Assembly: GCF_030287445.1 (NCBI RefSeq) | Contig: NZ_JASVWB010000002.1 | Location: 930,001-994,000, forward strand | Origin: Streptomyces sp. ALI-76-A | GTDB taxonomy: Bacteria; Actinomycetota; Actinomycetes; Streptomycetales; Streptomycetaceae | Reading direction: 5' to 3' | Length of the DNA stretch: 64,000 bases | Shown: piece after piece, positions 45,382-54,629 of the stretch | Position numbering within the stretch: position 1 is the first letter of the stretch | How the letters are laid out: each line of letters starts with the position of its first letter | Program-made: the position numbers and the translations under genes | Notes under the pieces: model-generated | What the model was told of the DNA's origin: nothing | Database searches by the model: none | Seen by the model: the letters and a program-made list of their open reading frames with translations, nothing else

Positions 45382-46091
45382 ACGCGACCCAGCCCATGGT
45401 CACGACCGCGGCTCCATCGGTCGTGCCTGGGTCGCTGACCCGGGCGGCCGACGCCGCCGCAGCCTTCGACCGGTACCCGCAGTACCAGGCCGGAATGCGC
45501 TGGGTGGCAGAGTTCGTCACTCAGCCGCACCCCGACCTGGGCCGGTCCGGGGCGGTCTGTCCGCGGCTCGAGCCCGCCATCCGCGCCAACACGGTGTGGC
45601 TGGTCGCGCTGACGGTGCACGGGACGACCCCCGCTGATGCCGCTGATGCGGGGCGGTTGCTGCTCGACCTGTTCGAGGAGGTTGCCGCCGGGCCGCACCG
45701 GTCGGTTGCCGCGCTACTCGGGTTCTTTCCCGGCCTGCCGAGCGCGCAGGCGGCCGTCTTCATCGACGGCGGCCACGGCCTCCTGCGGCCCGAGGCCGTC
45801 GAACGCGGCCTCATGTTGGGGGAGTTCCACGCGGACAGCACCGTCGGCGGTGTGCACAACCGGGCGTTCCCGGTGATGCAGTGCCCGGAGCCGATGTTCG
45901 CCATCCGCGCCATGACCCCCCACGACCTGCTGTTCGCCGACCAGCCCGCCACCCCGTCAGCCGACCGGCTCAGCTACCTCCTGGCGTACCAGCGGCACAT
46001 TGGCCCCCGGCTCAGCCCGGCGGCGCGGGAAGGCCTCGAGGCCAAGGTGAGTGCCGCCCGTCAAGCTCTTTCATCGGGAGAGTCATCGTGA
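45378..46091 (+). CDS. cluster protein of unknown function between dioxygenase and NRPS
   Basis: A 237-residue protein starting at GTG 45378, overlapping the dioxygenase stop, and ending at 46091 in the start of the NRPS. It has LVALTVHGTTPADAADAGRL, VAALLGFFPGLPSAQAAVFI, DGGHGLLRPEAVERGLMLGE and CPEPMFAIRAMTPHDLLFAD. The order resembles small proteins of the DUF6875 type found beside NRPS or carrier-protein genes, but that name is tentative. No catalytic motif is recognised. Tight coupling on both sides suggests stoichiometric action with the NRPS or dioxygenase, for instance as a carrier-interacting partner. Confidence 0.7.
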   Translation: MNATQPMVTTAAPSVVPGSLTRAADAAAAFDRYPQYQAGMRWVAEFVTQPHPDLGRSGAVCPRLEPAIRANTVWLVALTVHGTTPADAADAGRLLLDLFEEVAAGPHRSVAALLGFFPGLPSAQAAVFIDGGHGLLRPEAVERGLMLGEFHADSTVGGVHNRAFPVMQCPEPMFAIRAMTPHDLLFADQPATPSADRLSYLLAYQRHIGPRLSPAAREGLEAKVSAARQALSSGESS

Positions 46092-49000
46092 CCCTGCATC
46101 CCCCGGCCGCTCTCGCTGAGCTGACCCTTGCCGCGGCGCTGGAGACTGCCTACCAGGAACACCGGACCTTGGACGCGGTCGTCACCGGGTCCGGGTCGCT
46201 GACCTACCAGGACCTGGCTGAGAAGGCACACACCATCGCCGACGGCGTGCGTGCCGCCTGTCCTGCCCCGCCGGGTTCTCCCTCATCGGACCGTGCCCGC
46301 GTCGTGGCCGTGGTCATCGAGCGTTCTCCCGAGTTTGTCGCCACCGTGCTAGGCGTGCTCGCCGCTGGGGCCGTGTACCTGCCGCTTGACCCGGACGCGC
46401 CGGACGCCTTCCTGCGCGACGTATTCACCGAGGCCCGGCCGGCGCTGGTTATCACCACCGCCAACCGGGCCGCCCGGCTGCGGGAACATACAACCGCACC
46501 GGTGCGGTCGTACCAGGAGCTGGCCGCGCACGAGCCGACGACTCCGGTCGCGGACGGGGCGGTGGACCCCTCTCAGCCGGCGTACGTCATCTATACCTCG
46601 GGGTCGACCGGCGCGCCGAAGGGCGTGCTGGTCCCCCACTCTGCGCTGCTGAATTCCACGGCAGCGCGCGCCGATCGGTTCGGCGAGGCCGGCCGGGTGC
46701 TGTTGCTGCACTCGCCGGCGTTCGACCTCACTACCGGTGTCCTGTTCTGGACGTTGCTCACTGGCGGCACCCTGATCATCGACCCGGCCGGGCTCACCGA
46801 CGTTGCCCGCACTGTTGACCTGGTGCGCGAGCATAGCGTCACGCAGCTGATCTACCCGGCGTCGCTGTACAGCGTCTTTCTGGACCGTGCCGCGAGCAGG
46901 CCACTCACCAGTCTCAAGGCTGTCGGAATCGGCAGCGAGCGGTGGAGCCCCGCCGTGATCGAGCGGCACGCCCGCCTGCTGCCGGACACCACGCTGTTCA
47001 ACGAGTTCGGTCCGACGGAAGCATGCGTCGTCTCCAGCTACAGCCGGGTCTACGACGCCGAGACCGGACAGCGGATGCCGATGACCATCGGTCGGCCCGT
47101 GCGCAACACCGGCTACCTCCTCCTCGACGCCGATGGCCGGCCCACCACCGGAGCTGGCGAACTGGTCATTACCGGCGCTAACCTTGCGCTCGGCTACTTC
47201 AACCGCCCGGAACTGACCGCCGAGCGGTTCGTGACCGTTGACGGCGAGCGGGCGTACCGGACCGGTGACCTAGTCCAGCAGGACCCCTCGGGTGACTTCG
47301 TGTTCTTGGAGCGCGCCGACCGTCAGGTGCAGGTCGGCGGGCATCGCGTGGAACCGGGCCACATCGAGTCCGTCCTGATGGAGCACTCCCGGATCCTCGT
47401 GGCGCACGTCACCGGACGGGCCATCGCCTCGGTCTCCGGGTCGACCTCTCTCGTCGCCTACCTGGTTCCGGTCCCGGACGGGGACCGTGAGCCGTCGGCT
47501 GCCGGGCCTGACGCAGACCACACGGGTGAGGCGTCCTTCATCGCCGACTGCGACCGCTATCTGCGCGCCCGGGTTCCGGCGTACCTCATCCCCTCCGCGT
47601 ACGTCGTAATCACCGAACTGCCCCGGACCGCAGCCGGGAAGATCGACGAGGCACGGCTCCCCGACCCCTCTTCGGCCGGTGCCCCGCCCGCGGACGTCCT
47701 CGAAGAGCGTCTGGCAGTCGCGGCGGCCACCATTCTCGGCCTGAGGGACGTTCCGGTGGACCGGTCGCTGCTGATGCTGGGTGCCAACTCCCTGGCGCTG
47801 ATCCAGCTCGCCGCCATCGTCGCCGCCGACCACTCCGTCGACCTTCCAATCAGCGCCCTGTTTGCGACCCCAACCATCAGGGACATCGCCGTCCTCGTCC
47901 GTGCCGGGGCCCCGTCCGACCGTCCACGGATCCAGCCCGGCACGGCCCCCACGGAGACCGGGCCGGGCGGTGCGGGCGGCTTCCCGCTCAGCGGTCAGCA
48001 GGAACAGATCTGGGTCCTGACCCAGCTGACCGCGGACGCGCTCGCATACAACACCCAGTTCTCCCTGCGGATGCATGGCCCGGTGGACATCACCGCGCTG
48101 CAGCATGCGCTGTCGCACATCGTGACCCGGCACGAGATCCTGCGCACCACCTTCCACGACAGCACCAACGGGCCGGTCCAGGTCGTTCACGAACCCTGGC
48201 AGGCGAAGGTCAAGGTCGTCGACCTCACTGGCCTGCCCGAACAGGACCGCGCCGCGGAACTCGCGACCCGGATACGCGCCGAGGTCGCCGTCGGCTTCGA
48301 CGTGGCCACCCTGCCGCTGGTCCGCTGGCACCTGTTCCGCGTCGCCCCTGAGGAGTGGCGGCTGCTGCAGGTGGAACACCACTTCGCGCACGACGGCTGG
48401 TCCGCCCAACTGTTCCTGGCCGAACTCCGCGACGCGTACGACGCGATCGCCGCTGGCCGCCAGCCGGACCTGTCGACGCTGCCGGTGCAGTACCGCGATT
48501 TCGCGGCCTGGCAGCACGCCTGGCGGGAGAGCGGCGACTACGCCGGGCAGGTCGCGTACTGGTGTGACGAACTGTCCGGCTGCCCCCGCGATGGCGCGAC
48601 GTTCGCAGCGGACCGGCCCCGGCCGGCGGCCCGGTCGTACCGCGGCGGTCGGCTCAGCGCCCACATCCCGGCCGAGGTCATGCACGGACTCGACGACCTG
48701 GCCGCCCGGCACGGGGTGAGCCGTTTCGCGGTGTTCCTGTCGGCGTTCGCGCTGCAGGTGTGGCAACACACGGGCGAGGAGGACATCGTTCTCGGGTCGG
48801 CGCTGGTCAACCGCCGCCAGCCCGGCACCGACCGGCTGCTCGGGATGTTCGTCAACGCACTTCCGCTGCGGGTGCGCATCAACCCGGCCAGCTCGCTGAG
48901 CGAGCTGCTTCGCGCGACGATGAACGTCGTGCTCGGCGCGCAGGACCATCAGGAACTGCCGTTGCTCGACGTGCTGGCGCGCCTGGACCTGCCGCGCGAC

Positions 49001-52000
49001 CCGGGCCGGAACCCGCTGTTCAACCTCATGTTCGCGTTCCACGACACTCCGCGGCCGTATCTGCGGATGGGGGCGGTGCAGGCGAGCCTCGTCATCGAGC
49101 ACAACGCGTCCGCCAAGGGCGACATCAACGTGGTGTGCGTCCCCGACCCCCGCCACCCGGACGGGAACGGACAGGTCGGGATGACCATCCTGTGGGAGTA
49201 CGACACCGACCTGTTCGACGCGGACACCGCAGAAGAACTACTCGGGGGGTTCGAAACGGTCCTGAGCCTGCTGTCGCGCGCGGCCGACGAGTCGGTCCGC
49301 GACCTGGAACTGCTGGGTGCCGACGAGACGGCCCGGGTCCTGGCCATGAGCACCGGCGCGGCCGAACAGGTTCCGCACAGCACACTGCACGCCGGCTTCG
49401 CCGCCGCGGTGGCCGCGCACCCGGACGCGGTCGCGGTCGAGCACGCCGGGGCCTCGTGCACGTACGGTCAACTCGACCTGCACGCCCGGGATTTCCAGTG
49501 GCGTCTGGCCGACGCGGGTCTGCAGGCCGGCGCGGTCGTCGCGATCACCTGCACCGCCGGCATCGGACTGGTCGCGGCGATCCTGGCCGTGTTGCGGTCC
49601 GGCGCGGTCTACGTGTGCATCGACCCGGCGCAGCCTTCAGCCCGCACCGCCGCGATGTACGAGGACGCCGCCCCGAGCATCATCGTCGCCGACCGCGCCG
49701 CCTCGGCCGGTGCGGCGTCGTCTGGGGCACCCGCAGGCGTGCCCGTGCTGTACGCCGACGACCTGGCGGTCGGCACGGCACCGGACACCGGCGCCCCGTC
49801 CGACGCGGACGTCGGTCCTGCCGACGGCGCGTACCTCGTCTACACCTCGGGCTCCACCGGTACCCCGAAGGCGGTACTGACCAGCCACGCCAACGCATGC
49901 GCCGCGGTGCATGCCCGCACCAGGTACCTGGAGGCGGCGGGCACGGAGCCCGGCATGCCGGTCAAGACACTGGTCACACTGCCGGTGATCTTCGACGTCG
50001 CACCGCACATGATGCTGTGGACGCTGTGGTCGGGCGGCACCATCGTGGTCCCGGACATCGCCGACGACGCCCGCGACCCTGACCGCATCCGTTCTCTCAT
50101 CGAGCGGTGCGAGGTCACGCATGTCAACTTCACCGCGTCGTTCTACCGGCAGCTGGTGCGGACGCTCCCGGTCGGCTGGACCCCAAAGCTGCGGGTTGTG
50201 GCCATCGGTGGCGAGGCGTGCAGCCCGGATGACATCCGCGAGCACGCCGTCCGCGTGCCCGGCGCGGCTCTGGACAACGAGTACGGTCCCACCGAGGGCA
50301 CCGTCTGGTGCTCCGCGCAGCGCCTGCACCCGGCACCCCCAGGGGCGGGGACGCGAGTGAGCGTCGGTGGCCCGCTGGCCAACTACCGCATGGTGGTGCT
50401 GGACCCGGACGGGCGCCTGTTGCCCGCAGGCGCGGCCGGCGAGCTGTACATCAGCGGCCCAGGGGTGGCTCTCGGCTACCACCGTCGTCCCGAGCTGACC
50501 GCCGAGCGGTTCCTGGTCCCGACGGGCGGGCCGCTCGCCGGGCAGCGCCTGTACCGGACCGGGGACCGGGTCCGGCTCCGGGCCGGGAGCTTCGAGATTC
50601 TCGGACGTCTCGACGACCAGGTGAAGGTCCGCGGGTTCCGGGTGGAACTCGGGGAGGTCACCACCTGTCTGCTGAAGCACCCCGACGTCGCCGACGCCGT
50701 AGTGCTCCTGCGGGGATCCGGTGACACAGCGCGACTGGCCGCGTACGTCGCCGCCCCGGCCGACGGCGCCGTCCGTCCGGAGCACATGCGGGAGTGGGCG
50801 GCACAGCGCCTGCCCTCGTACATGCTCCCGACCAGCGTCGTGATCATGGACCGGCTTCCCCGTACGTCCACCGGGAAGATACAAGCGTCGCAGTTGCCAG
50901 AACCCCCGGAGCAGACCAGTACGGTTCCGGCGGCCGAGCCAGAAACGCCCCGTCAGCAGCTGCTTCTGCAGGTATGGCGGGCCACACTCCAGCAGCCGCG
51001 CATCGGCCTCGACGACGACTTCTTCGCCAGCGGCGGCGACTCCCTGCAGGCCATCCGGGCCGCCGCCCGGACACGTGCCCTCGGGGTGGACGTCAGCGTC
51101 GCGGACTTGCTGACCGCAACGACCGTCCGTGCCCTGGACCATCTGATCACACACCGCCCCGACAGCGACGTCGTTGCGGTGACCGAACGCCGGCCGGGCG
51201 GAACCACCCTTCCGCTCACCGCGATCCAGGGCTGGTTCTTCGACCAGCGGTTCGCCAACCCGGACCACTTCCACCAGGCGCGCCTGTTCGAGCTGGCCGA
51301 CGACGGCGCCCCGGACACCCTGCGCGCGGCACTCTCCTGGGTGATCCGCCGGCACGACGCGTTCCGCACCCGGTTCACCCGTGACGGGGACAGCTGGACC
51401 GCCATCCTCGAGGAGCAGCCGGCCGGCGACCTGCTGAGCGAGCACACGGTGCCGGACGGTGAGCAGCCACTGGAACAGCGGCTTGACGCCCTGCTGCGCG
51501 GTCTGCACCGGCATATCGACATCGACGACGGTCGGTTGGCGGACTTCGCGATCGTGCGCGACGCGGGCGGCACCCGTACCTGGGTGTACCTGATTGCGCA
51601 CCATCTGATCGTCGACGTGGTGTCCTGGCAGATCCTCACCGACGACATCGCGTGGGCCCACCGGGCCCTGCGCGACGGCCGGGAGCTGCCCGATGGCGCG
51701 GCACCGGGCATCCCTGACCGGCCCACCGAGGCACCAGCCCCGGACACGCACTGGGAGACGCTCGCCAAGGCGCAGAAGCCGATCCTCTCCGGTGCCGGAA
51801 CTGCCACATCGACGTCCGCAGCCGGGGACCGGATCCGAGTGAGCTCCCGCATGTCGCAGCGGGTCGCCACGTACCTGAGTCAGGAAACTCGCCGACTGCA
51901 CGACATCAGCGCCCAGGCCCTGCTGCTGGCAGCGCTGCACCGAACGCTGTCCCCGCACAACGACGGTTCGGACTTGTACGTGTGGCTGGAAGGGCACGGC

Positions 52001-53263
52001 CGGACCCAGGCCGACGACGGCCGCCTCGAGAACGTGGTCGGCTGGCTGACCTCGCTATATCCGGCGCTGCTCACCGACCTCAACGCGGAGAGGGCTCGCC
52101 TCGTGGACGCCGCGGCCGCCGTCGACCGGCAGCTTGCCGCGGTCCCGGACGCCGGTACCGGCTTCGGCCAGGCGCGTTACCTGCACCCGGAGTCGCCGCT
52201 CGGCCGACAGTTGAGCTCCGTCGCCTCGCCGCAGATCACGTTCAACTACCTCGGCGGGCACCAACTGGCCGCCAGTGACTATGTGCTGAGGCCGGTCGCG
52301 GTTCCGGAGGCGGCGACCATCTCCGCCGCCAACGTGCTGCCGACATCGCTCGATGTGACAGTTGCCCCGGCCACGGACGGCACCGTGGTCTGCCACCTCT
52401 CTGTCGATCCGGCGCTGCTGTCCGCCGAGGAGGCGGAGCAGGTCGCCGACCGCTTCGCTGCCGAGGTGGAAAGCGCCGCCCGGATAGTCCCGCTGACCCC
52501 CGCGCCGGTGGACCAGCCCGCGCGCACGCTGTTCATGATCCACCCGGTCGACGGGCGGATCGACTGGTACGCGCCGATGGCGGATCTGCTCGGCCGCGGC
52601 TGGGACTGCTACGGCCTGCCGCACGACCACACCTGCGAGAGCACGACGATGAGCGCGCTCGCCCGCCGTTACCTGGACCAGATCCGGGCGGCGAAGCCCT
52701 CCGGCTCGTACACCCTGACCGGTTGGTGCATGGGCGCGCCACTAATCTACGAGATCGCCCGCCAGGCGCACGCGGACGGCGACGGCGACCGCATCGACGA
52801 CCTGATCGTGATGGACCCGACGCCCGCCGAGCCGCCGGCAAACCCGGACGCCGCCCTGGTTGACCACGCGCACGTCGAGCTCCCGCACCAGACGAAGCCC
52901 GCGATCGCCGAGGCGCTCGCCGCGACCCGGCAGCTTCCGATCCCGGAGCGTGCCGCGGCGCTCGTCGATCTGCTGGGCCCGGCCGGGTCGGGGGCCCCCG
53001 ACCACCAGTTGCTCGGCAAGCTGCGGATGCGGCTGAGCTTCCACGCGGCGATGGACGCGTGGAAGCCCACCGGGCAGGTGCCGCGGCTGACGATGTGCCT
53101 GCCCGAGGTCGTCACGGCGGGCCACGAGAAGGCACCCGAGGGCTGGTGCCCATTGGGCGCCACCGTAACCGTCACCACGATCCCAGGAGACCACGTCAGT
53201 ATGCTCAGCGCCGGTGAACTCAACCAGGCCGTCAACCTCCAGTTGGACGGAGAGAGTTCGTGA
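46088..53263 (+). CDS. two-module NRPS: A-T-C-A-T-E-TE with a cysteine thioesterase
   Basis: A 2391-residue protein from GTG 46088, within the GTGA overlap. Domains in order: A1 (about 20-520; YTSGSTGAPKG near 169, FNEFGPTEA near 308), T1 with Ser in LGANSLALIQ (about 568), C (632-1070; HHFAHDG near 764 intact), A2 (1095-1600; YTSGSTGTPK near 1252, NEYGPTEG near 1400), T2 with Ser in SGGDSLQAI (1652), E (1705-2130; HHLIVDVVSW near 1838, EGHGR near 1968, NYLGG near 2053) and TE (2149-2391). Residue 2214 of the TE is Cys in GWCMG, where most have Ser, and His2369 is in GDHVSM. It should build a dipeptide with a D-configured second residue. By-eye binding-pocket codes are about DLGIGGEVVK (A1) and DVHNAGEVWK (A2), which match no specificity I know. 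Confidence 0.93.
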   Translation: MTLHPPAALAELTLAAALETAYQEHRTLDAVVTGSGSLTYQDLAEKAHTIADGVRAACPAPPGSPSSDRARVVAVVIERSPEFVATVLGVLAAGAVYLPLDPDAPDAFLRDVFTEARPALVITTANRAARLREHTTAPVRSYQELAAHEPTTPVADGAVDPSQPAYVIYTSGSTGAPKGVLVPHSALLNSTAARADRFGEAGRVLLLHSPAFDLTTGVLFWTLLTGGTLIIDPAGLTDVARTVDLVREHSVTQLIYPASLYSVFLDRAASRPLTSLKAVGIGSERWSPAVIERHARLLPDTTLFNEFGPTEACVVSSYSRVYDAETGQRMPMTIGRPVRNTGYLLLDADGRPTTGAGELVITGANLALGYFNRPELTAERFVTVDGERAYRTGDLVQQDPSGDFVFLERADRQVQVGGHRVEPGHIESVLMEHSRILVAHVTGRAIASVSGSTSLVAYLVPVPDGDREPSAAGPDADHTGEASFIADCDRYLRARVPAYLIPSAYVVITELPRTAAGKIDEARLPDPSSAGAPPADVLEERLAVAAATILGLRDVPVDRSLLMLGANSLALIQLAAIVAADHSVDLPISALFATPTIRDIAVLVRAGAPSDRPRIQPGTAPTETGPGGAGGFPLSGQQEQIWVLTQLTADALAYNTQFSLRMHGPVDITALQHALSHIVTRHEILRTTFHDSTNGPVQVVHEPWQAKVKVVDLTGLPEQDRAAELATRIRAEVAVGFDVATLPLVRWHLFRVAPEEWRLLQVEHHFAHDGWSAQLFLAELRDAYDAIAAGRQPDLSTLPVQYRDFAAWQHAWRESGDYAGQVAYWCDELSGCPRDGATFAADRPRPAARSYRGGRLSAHIPAEVMHGLDDLAARHGVSRFAVFLSAFALQVWQHTGEEDIVLGSALVNRRQPGTDRLLGMFVNALPLRVRINPASSLSELLRATMNVVLGAQDHQELPLLDVLARLDLPRDPGRNPLFNLMFAFHDTPRPYLRMGAVQASLVIEHNASAKGDINVVCVPDPRHPDGNGQVGMTILWEYDTDLFDADTAEELLGGFETVLSLLSRAADESVRDLELLGADETARVLAMSTGAAEQVPHSTLHAGFAAAVAAHPDAVAVEHAGASCTYGQLDLHARDFQWRLADAGLQAGAVVAITCTAGIGLVAAILAVLRSGAVYVCIDPAQPSARTAAMYEDAAPSIIVADRAASAGAASSGAPAGVPVLYADDLAVGTAPDTGAPSDADVGPADGAYLVYTSGSTGTPKAVLTSHANACAAVHARTRYLEAAGTEPGMPVKTLVTLPVIFDVAPHMMLWTLWSGGTIVVPDIADDARDPDRIRSLIERCEVTHVNFTASFYRQLVRTLPVGWTPKLRVVAIGGEACSPDDIREHAVRVPGAALDNEYGPTEGTVWCSAQRLHPAPPGAGTRVSVGGPLANYRMVVLDPDGRLLPAGAAGELYISGPGVALGYHRRPELTAERFLVPTGGPLAGQRLYRTGDRVRLRAGSFEILGRLDDQVKVRGFRVELGEVTTCLLKHPDVADAVVLLRGSGDTARLAAYVAAPADGAVRPEHMREWAAQRLPSYMLPTSVVIMDRLPRTSTGKIQASQLPEPPEQTSTVPAAEPETPRQQLLLQVWRATLQQPRIGLDDDFFASGGDSLQAIRAAARTRALGVDVSVADLLTATTVRALDHLITHRPDSDVVAVTERRPGGTTLPLTAIQGWFFDQRFANPDHFHQARLFELADDGAPDTLRAALSWVIRRHDAFRTRFTRDGDSWTAILEEQPAGDLLSEHTVPDGEQPLEQRLDALLRGLHRHIDIDDGRLADFAIVRDAGGTRTWVYLIAHHLIVDVVSWQILTDDIAWAHRALRDGRELPDGAAPGIPDRPTEAPAPDTHWETLAKAQKPILSGAGTATSTSAAGDRIRVSSRMSQRVATYLSQETRRLHDISAQALLLAALHRTLSPHNDGSDLYVWLEGHGRTQADDGRLENVVGWLTSLYPALLTDLNAERARLVDAAAAVDRQLAAVPDAGTGFGQARYLHPESPLGRQLSSVASPQITFNYLGGHQLAASDYVLRPVAVPEAATISAANVLPTSLDVTVAPATDGTVVCHLSVDPALLSAEEAEQVADRFAAEVESAARIVPLTPAPVDQPARTLFMIHPVDGRIDWYAPMADLLGRGWDCYGLPHDHTCESTTMSALARRYLDQIRAAKPSGSYTLTGWCMGAPLIYEIARQAHADGDGDRIDDLIVMDPTPAEPPANPDAALVDHAHVELPHQTKPAIAEALAATRQLPIPERAAALVDLLGPAGSGAPDHQLLGKLRMRLSFHAAMDAWKPTGQVPRLTMCLPEVVTAGHEKAPEGWCPLGATVTVTTIPGDHVSMLSAGELNQAVNLQLDGESS

Positions 53264-54585
53264 CCACGACACCCGAGGTCCGCGCCCTGCGCCCTGGAAT
53301 TTGGCCCACGACGGCCGAACAGGGCCCGGACGGGGTGCTGGGCATCGGCGGTGTACCGATGACGGAACTCGCCGAGCGGTACGGAACACCTTCGTACATC
53401 TTCGACGAGGCCGACTTCCGGGAACGCTGCACCACCTTCCGTGAAGCGTTCCACGACTTCGACGTCTACTACGCGAGCAAGGCTTTCCTCACCCGCACCA
53501 GCGCGCGCATCGTCGAGGAATCCGGCCTCAGCCTGGACGTCTGCACGGAGGGCGAACTCGCCTACGCCAAGGCCGTGGACTTCCCGGCCGAGCGCATCTT
53601 GCTGCACGGCAACAACAAGTCGGAGGCGGACCTGGCCGCGGCCCTCGCGTACGGAGTCGGGCGCATCGTCGTCGACTCCGCCGAGGAACTCGACCGGCTC
53701 GAGGCACTGGTGCCGCGTTTTCCCGGCAGCAGGCCGGCCGTGCTGCTGCGGGTCACGGTGGGCGTGCAGGCCGACACCCACGCGCACATCGCCACCGCGC
53801 ACGAGGACCAGAAGTTCGGATTCTCACTGGTCAGCGGAGAGGCCGAACGGGCGGTGAACCGGGTGGCCGACAGCGGGCTGCTCGAACTGCGCGGCCTGCA
53901 TAGCCACATCGGCTCGCAGATCCTCGGCACTGCCGGCTTCAAGTCGGCTGCCAAACGGCTCGTTGAGCTGCGGGCCAAGCTCGCCCGGGACGGCATCGAG
54001 CTGCCGGAGCTGGATCTCGGTGGCGGGTTCGGAATCGCCTATACCGAGCACGACGCGCCCACGCCGGCCAAGGAGATGGCCTACATTCTGCGGACGGTCG
54101 TGGAAATGGAGTGCGCCGCGCTCGGGGTTTCGGTGCCCCGCCTGGCGATCGAGCCGGGCCGCGCCATCGCTGGCCCCGCGGGGGTGACGCTCTACCGCGT
54201 GGGCGCAGTCAAGCACCGTGAGGGCATTCGTACCTTCGTCGCGGTCGACGGTGGCATGAGCGACAACGTGCGCACCGCGCTGTACGACGCTACGTACTCC
54301 GTCCAGCTCGCAGGGCGCACCTCGGACGCGCCCCCCGCACTGGTCCGCGTCGTCGGCAAGCACTGCGATGCCGGGGATGTAGTGGTGCGTGAGGACCACC
54401 TGCCGTCCGACGTCCGGGCCGGCGACCTGCTCGCGGTGCCGGGTACCGGCGCGTACTGCCACAGCCTTGCGCACAACTACAACCAGATCCCGAGACCGCC
54501 CGTGATTGCGGTGGCCGAGGGCCGAGCGCGCGAGATCGTTCGCCGCGAGACGGTCGAGGACCTGATGCGCCTCGACGTCGGCTGA
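53260..54585 (+). CDS. LysA-family (fold-type III) PLP decarboxylase
   Basis: A 441-residue protein from GTG 53260, overlapping the NRPS stop. All family motifs are present: PLP Lys74 in YYASKAFLT, HGNNKSEADL, LHSHIGSQ, GGGFGIAYTEHD, EPGRAIAGPAG (near 298), the dimer-contributed CDAGDVV (near 369) and PGTGAYCHSLAHNYN. This is the diaminopimelate decarboxylase group, which decarboxylates D-configured or omega-amino substrates. Since a housekeeping LysA should be elsewhere, this one probably decarboxylates a pathway amino acid. It is coupled to the NRPS and followed by a gamma-class PLP enzyme, suggesting sequential action. Confidence 0.92.
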   Translation: MTTTPEVRALRPGIWPTTAEQGPDGVLGIGGVPMTELAERYGTPSYIFDEADFRERCTTFREAFHDFDVYYASKAFLTRTSARIVEESGLSLDVCTEGELAYAKAVDFPAERILLHGNNKSEADLAAALAYGVGRIVVDSAEELDRLEALVPRFPGSRPAVLLRVTVGVQADTHAHIATAHEDQKFGFSLVSGEAERAVNRVADSGLLELRGLHSHIGSQILGTAGFKSAAKRLVELRAKLARDGIELPELDLGGGFGIAYTEHDAPTPAKEMAYILRTVVEMECAALGVSVPRLAIEPGRAIAGPAGVTLYRVGAVKHREGIRTFVAVDGGMSDNVRTALYDATYSVQLAGRTSDAPPALVRVVGKHCDAGDVVVREDHLPSDVRAGDLLAVPGTGAYCHSLAHNYNQIPRPPVIAVAEGRAREIVRRETVEDLMRLDVG

Positions 54586-54629
54586 TCGCCAACCCGCCAC
54601 GGCCCCGGTCGTGCCAGCAAGGAGCCACG

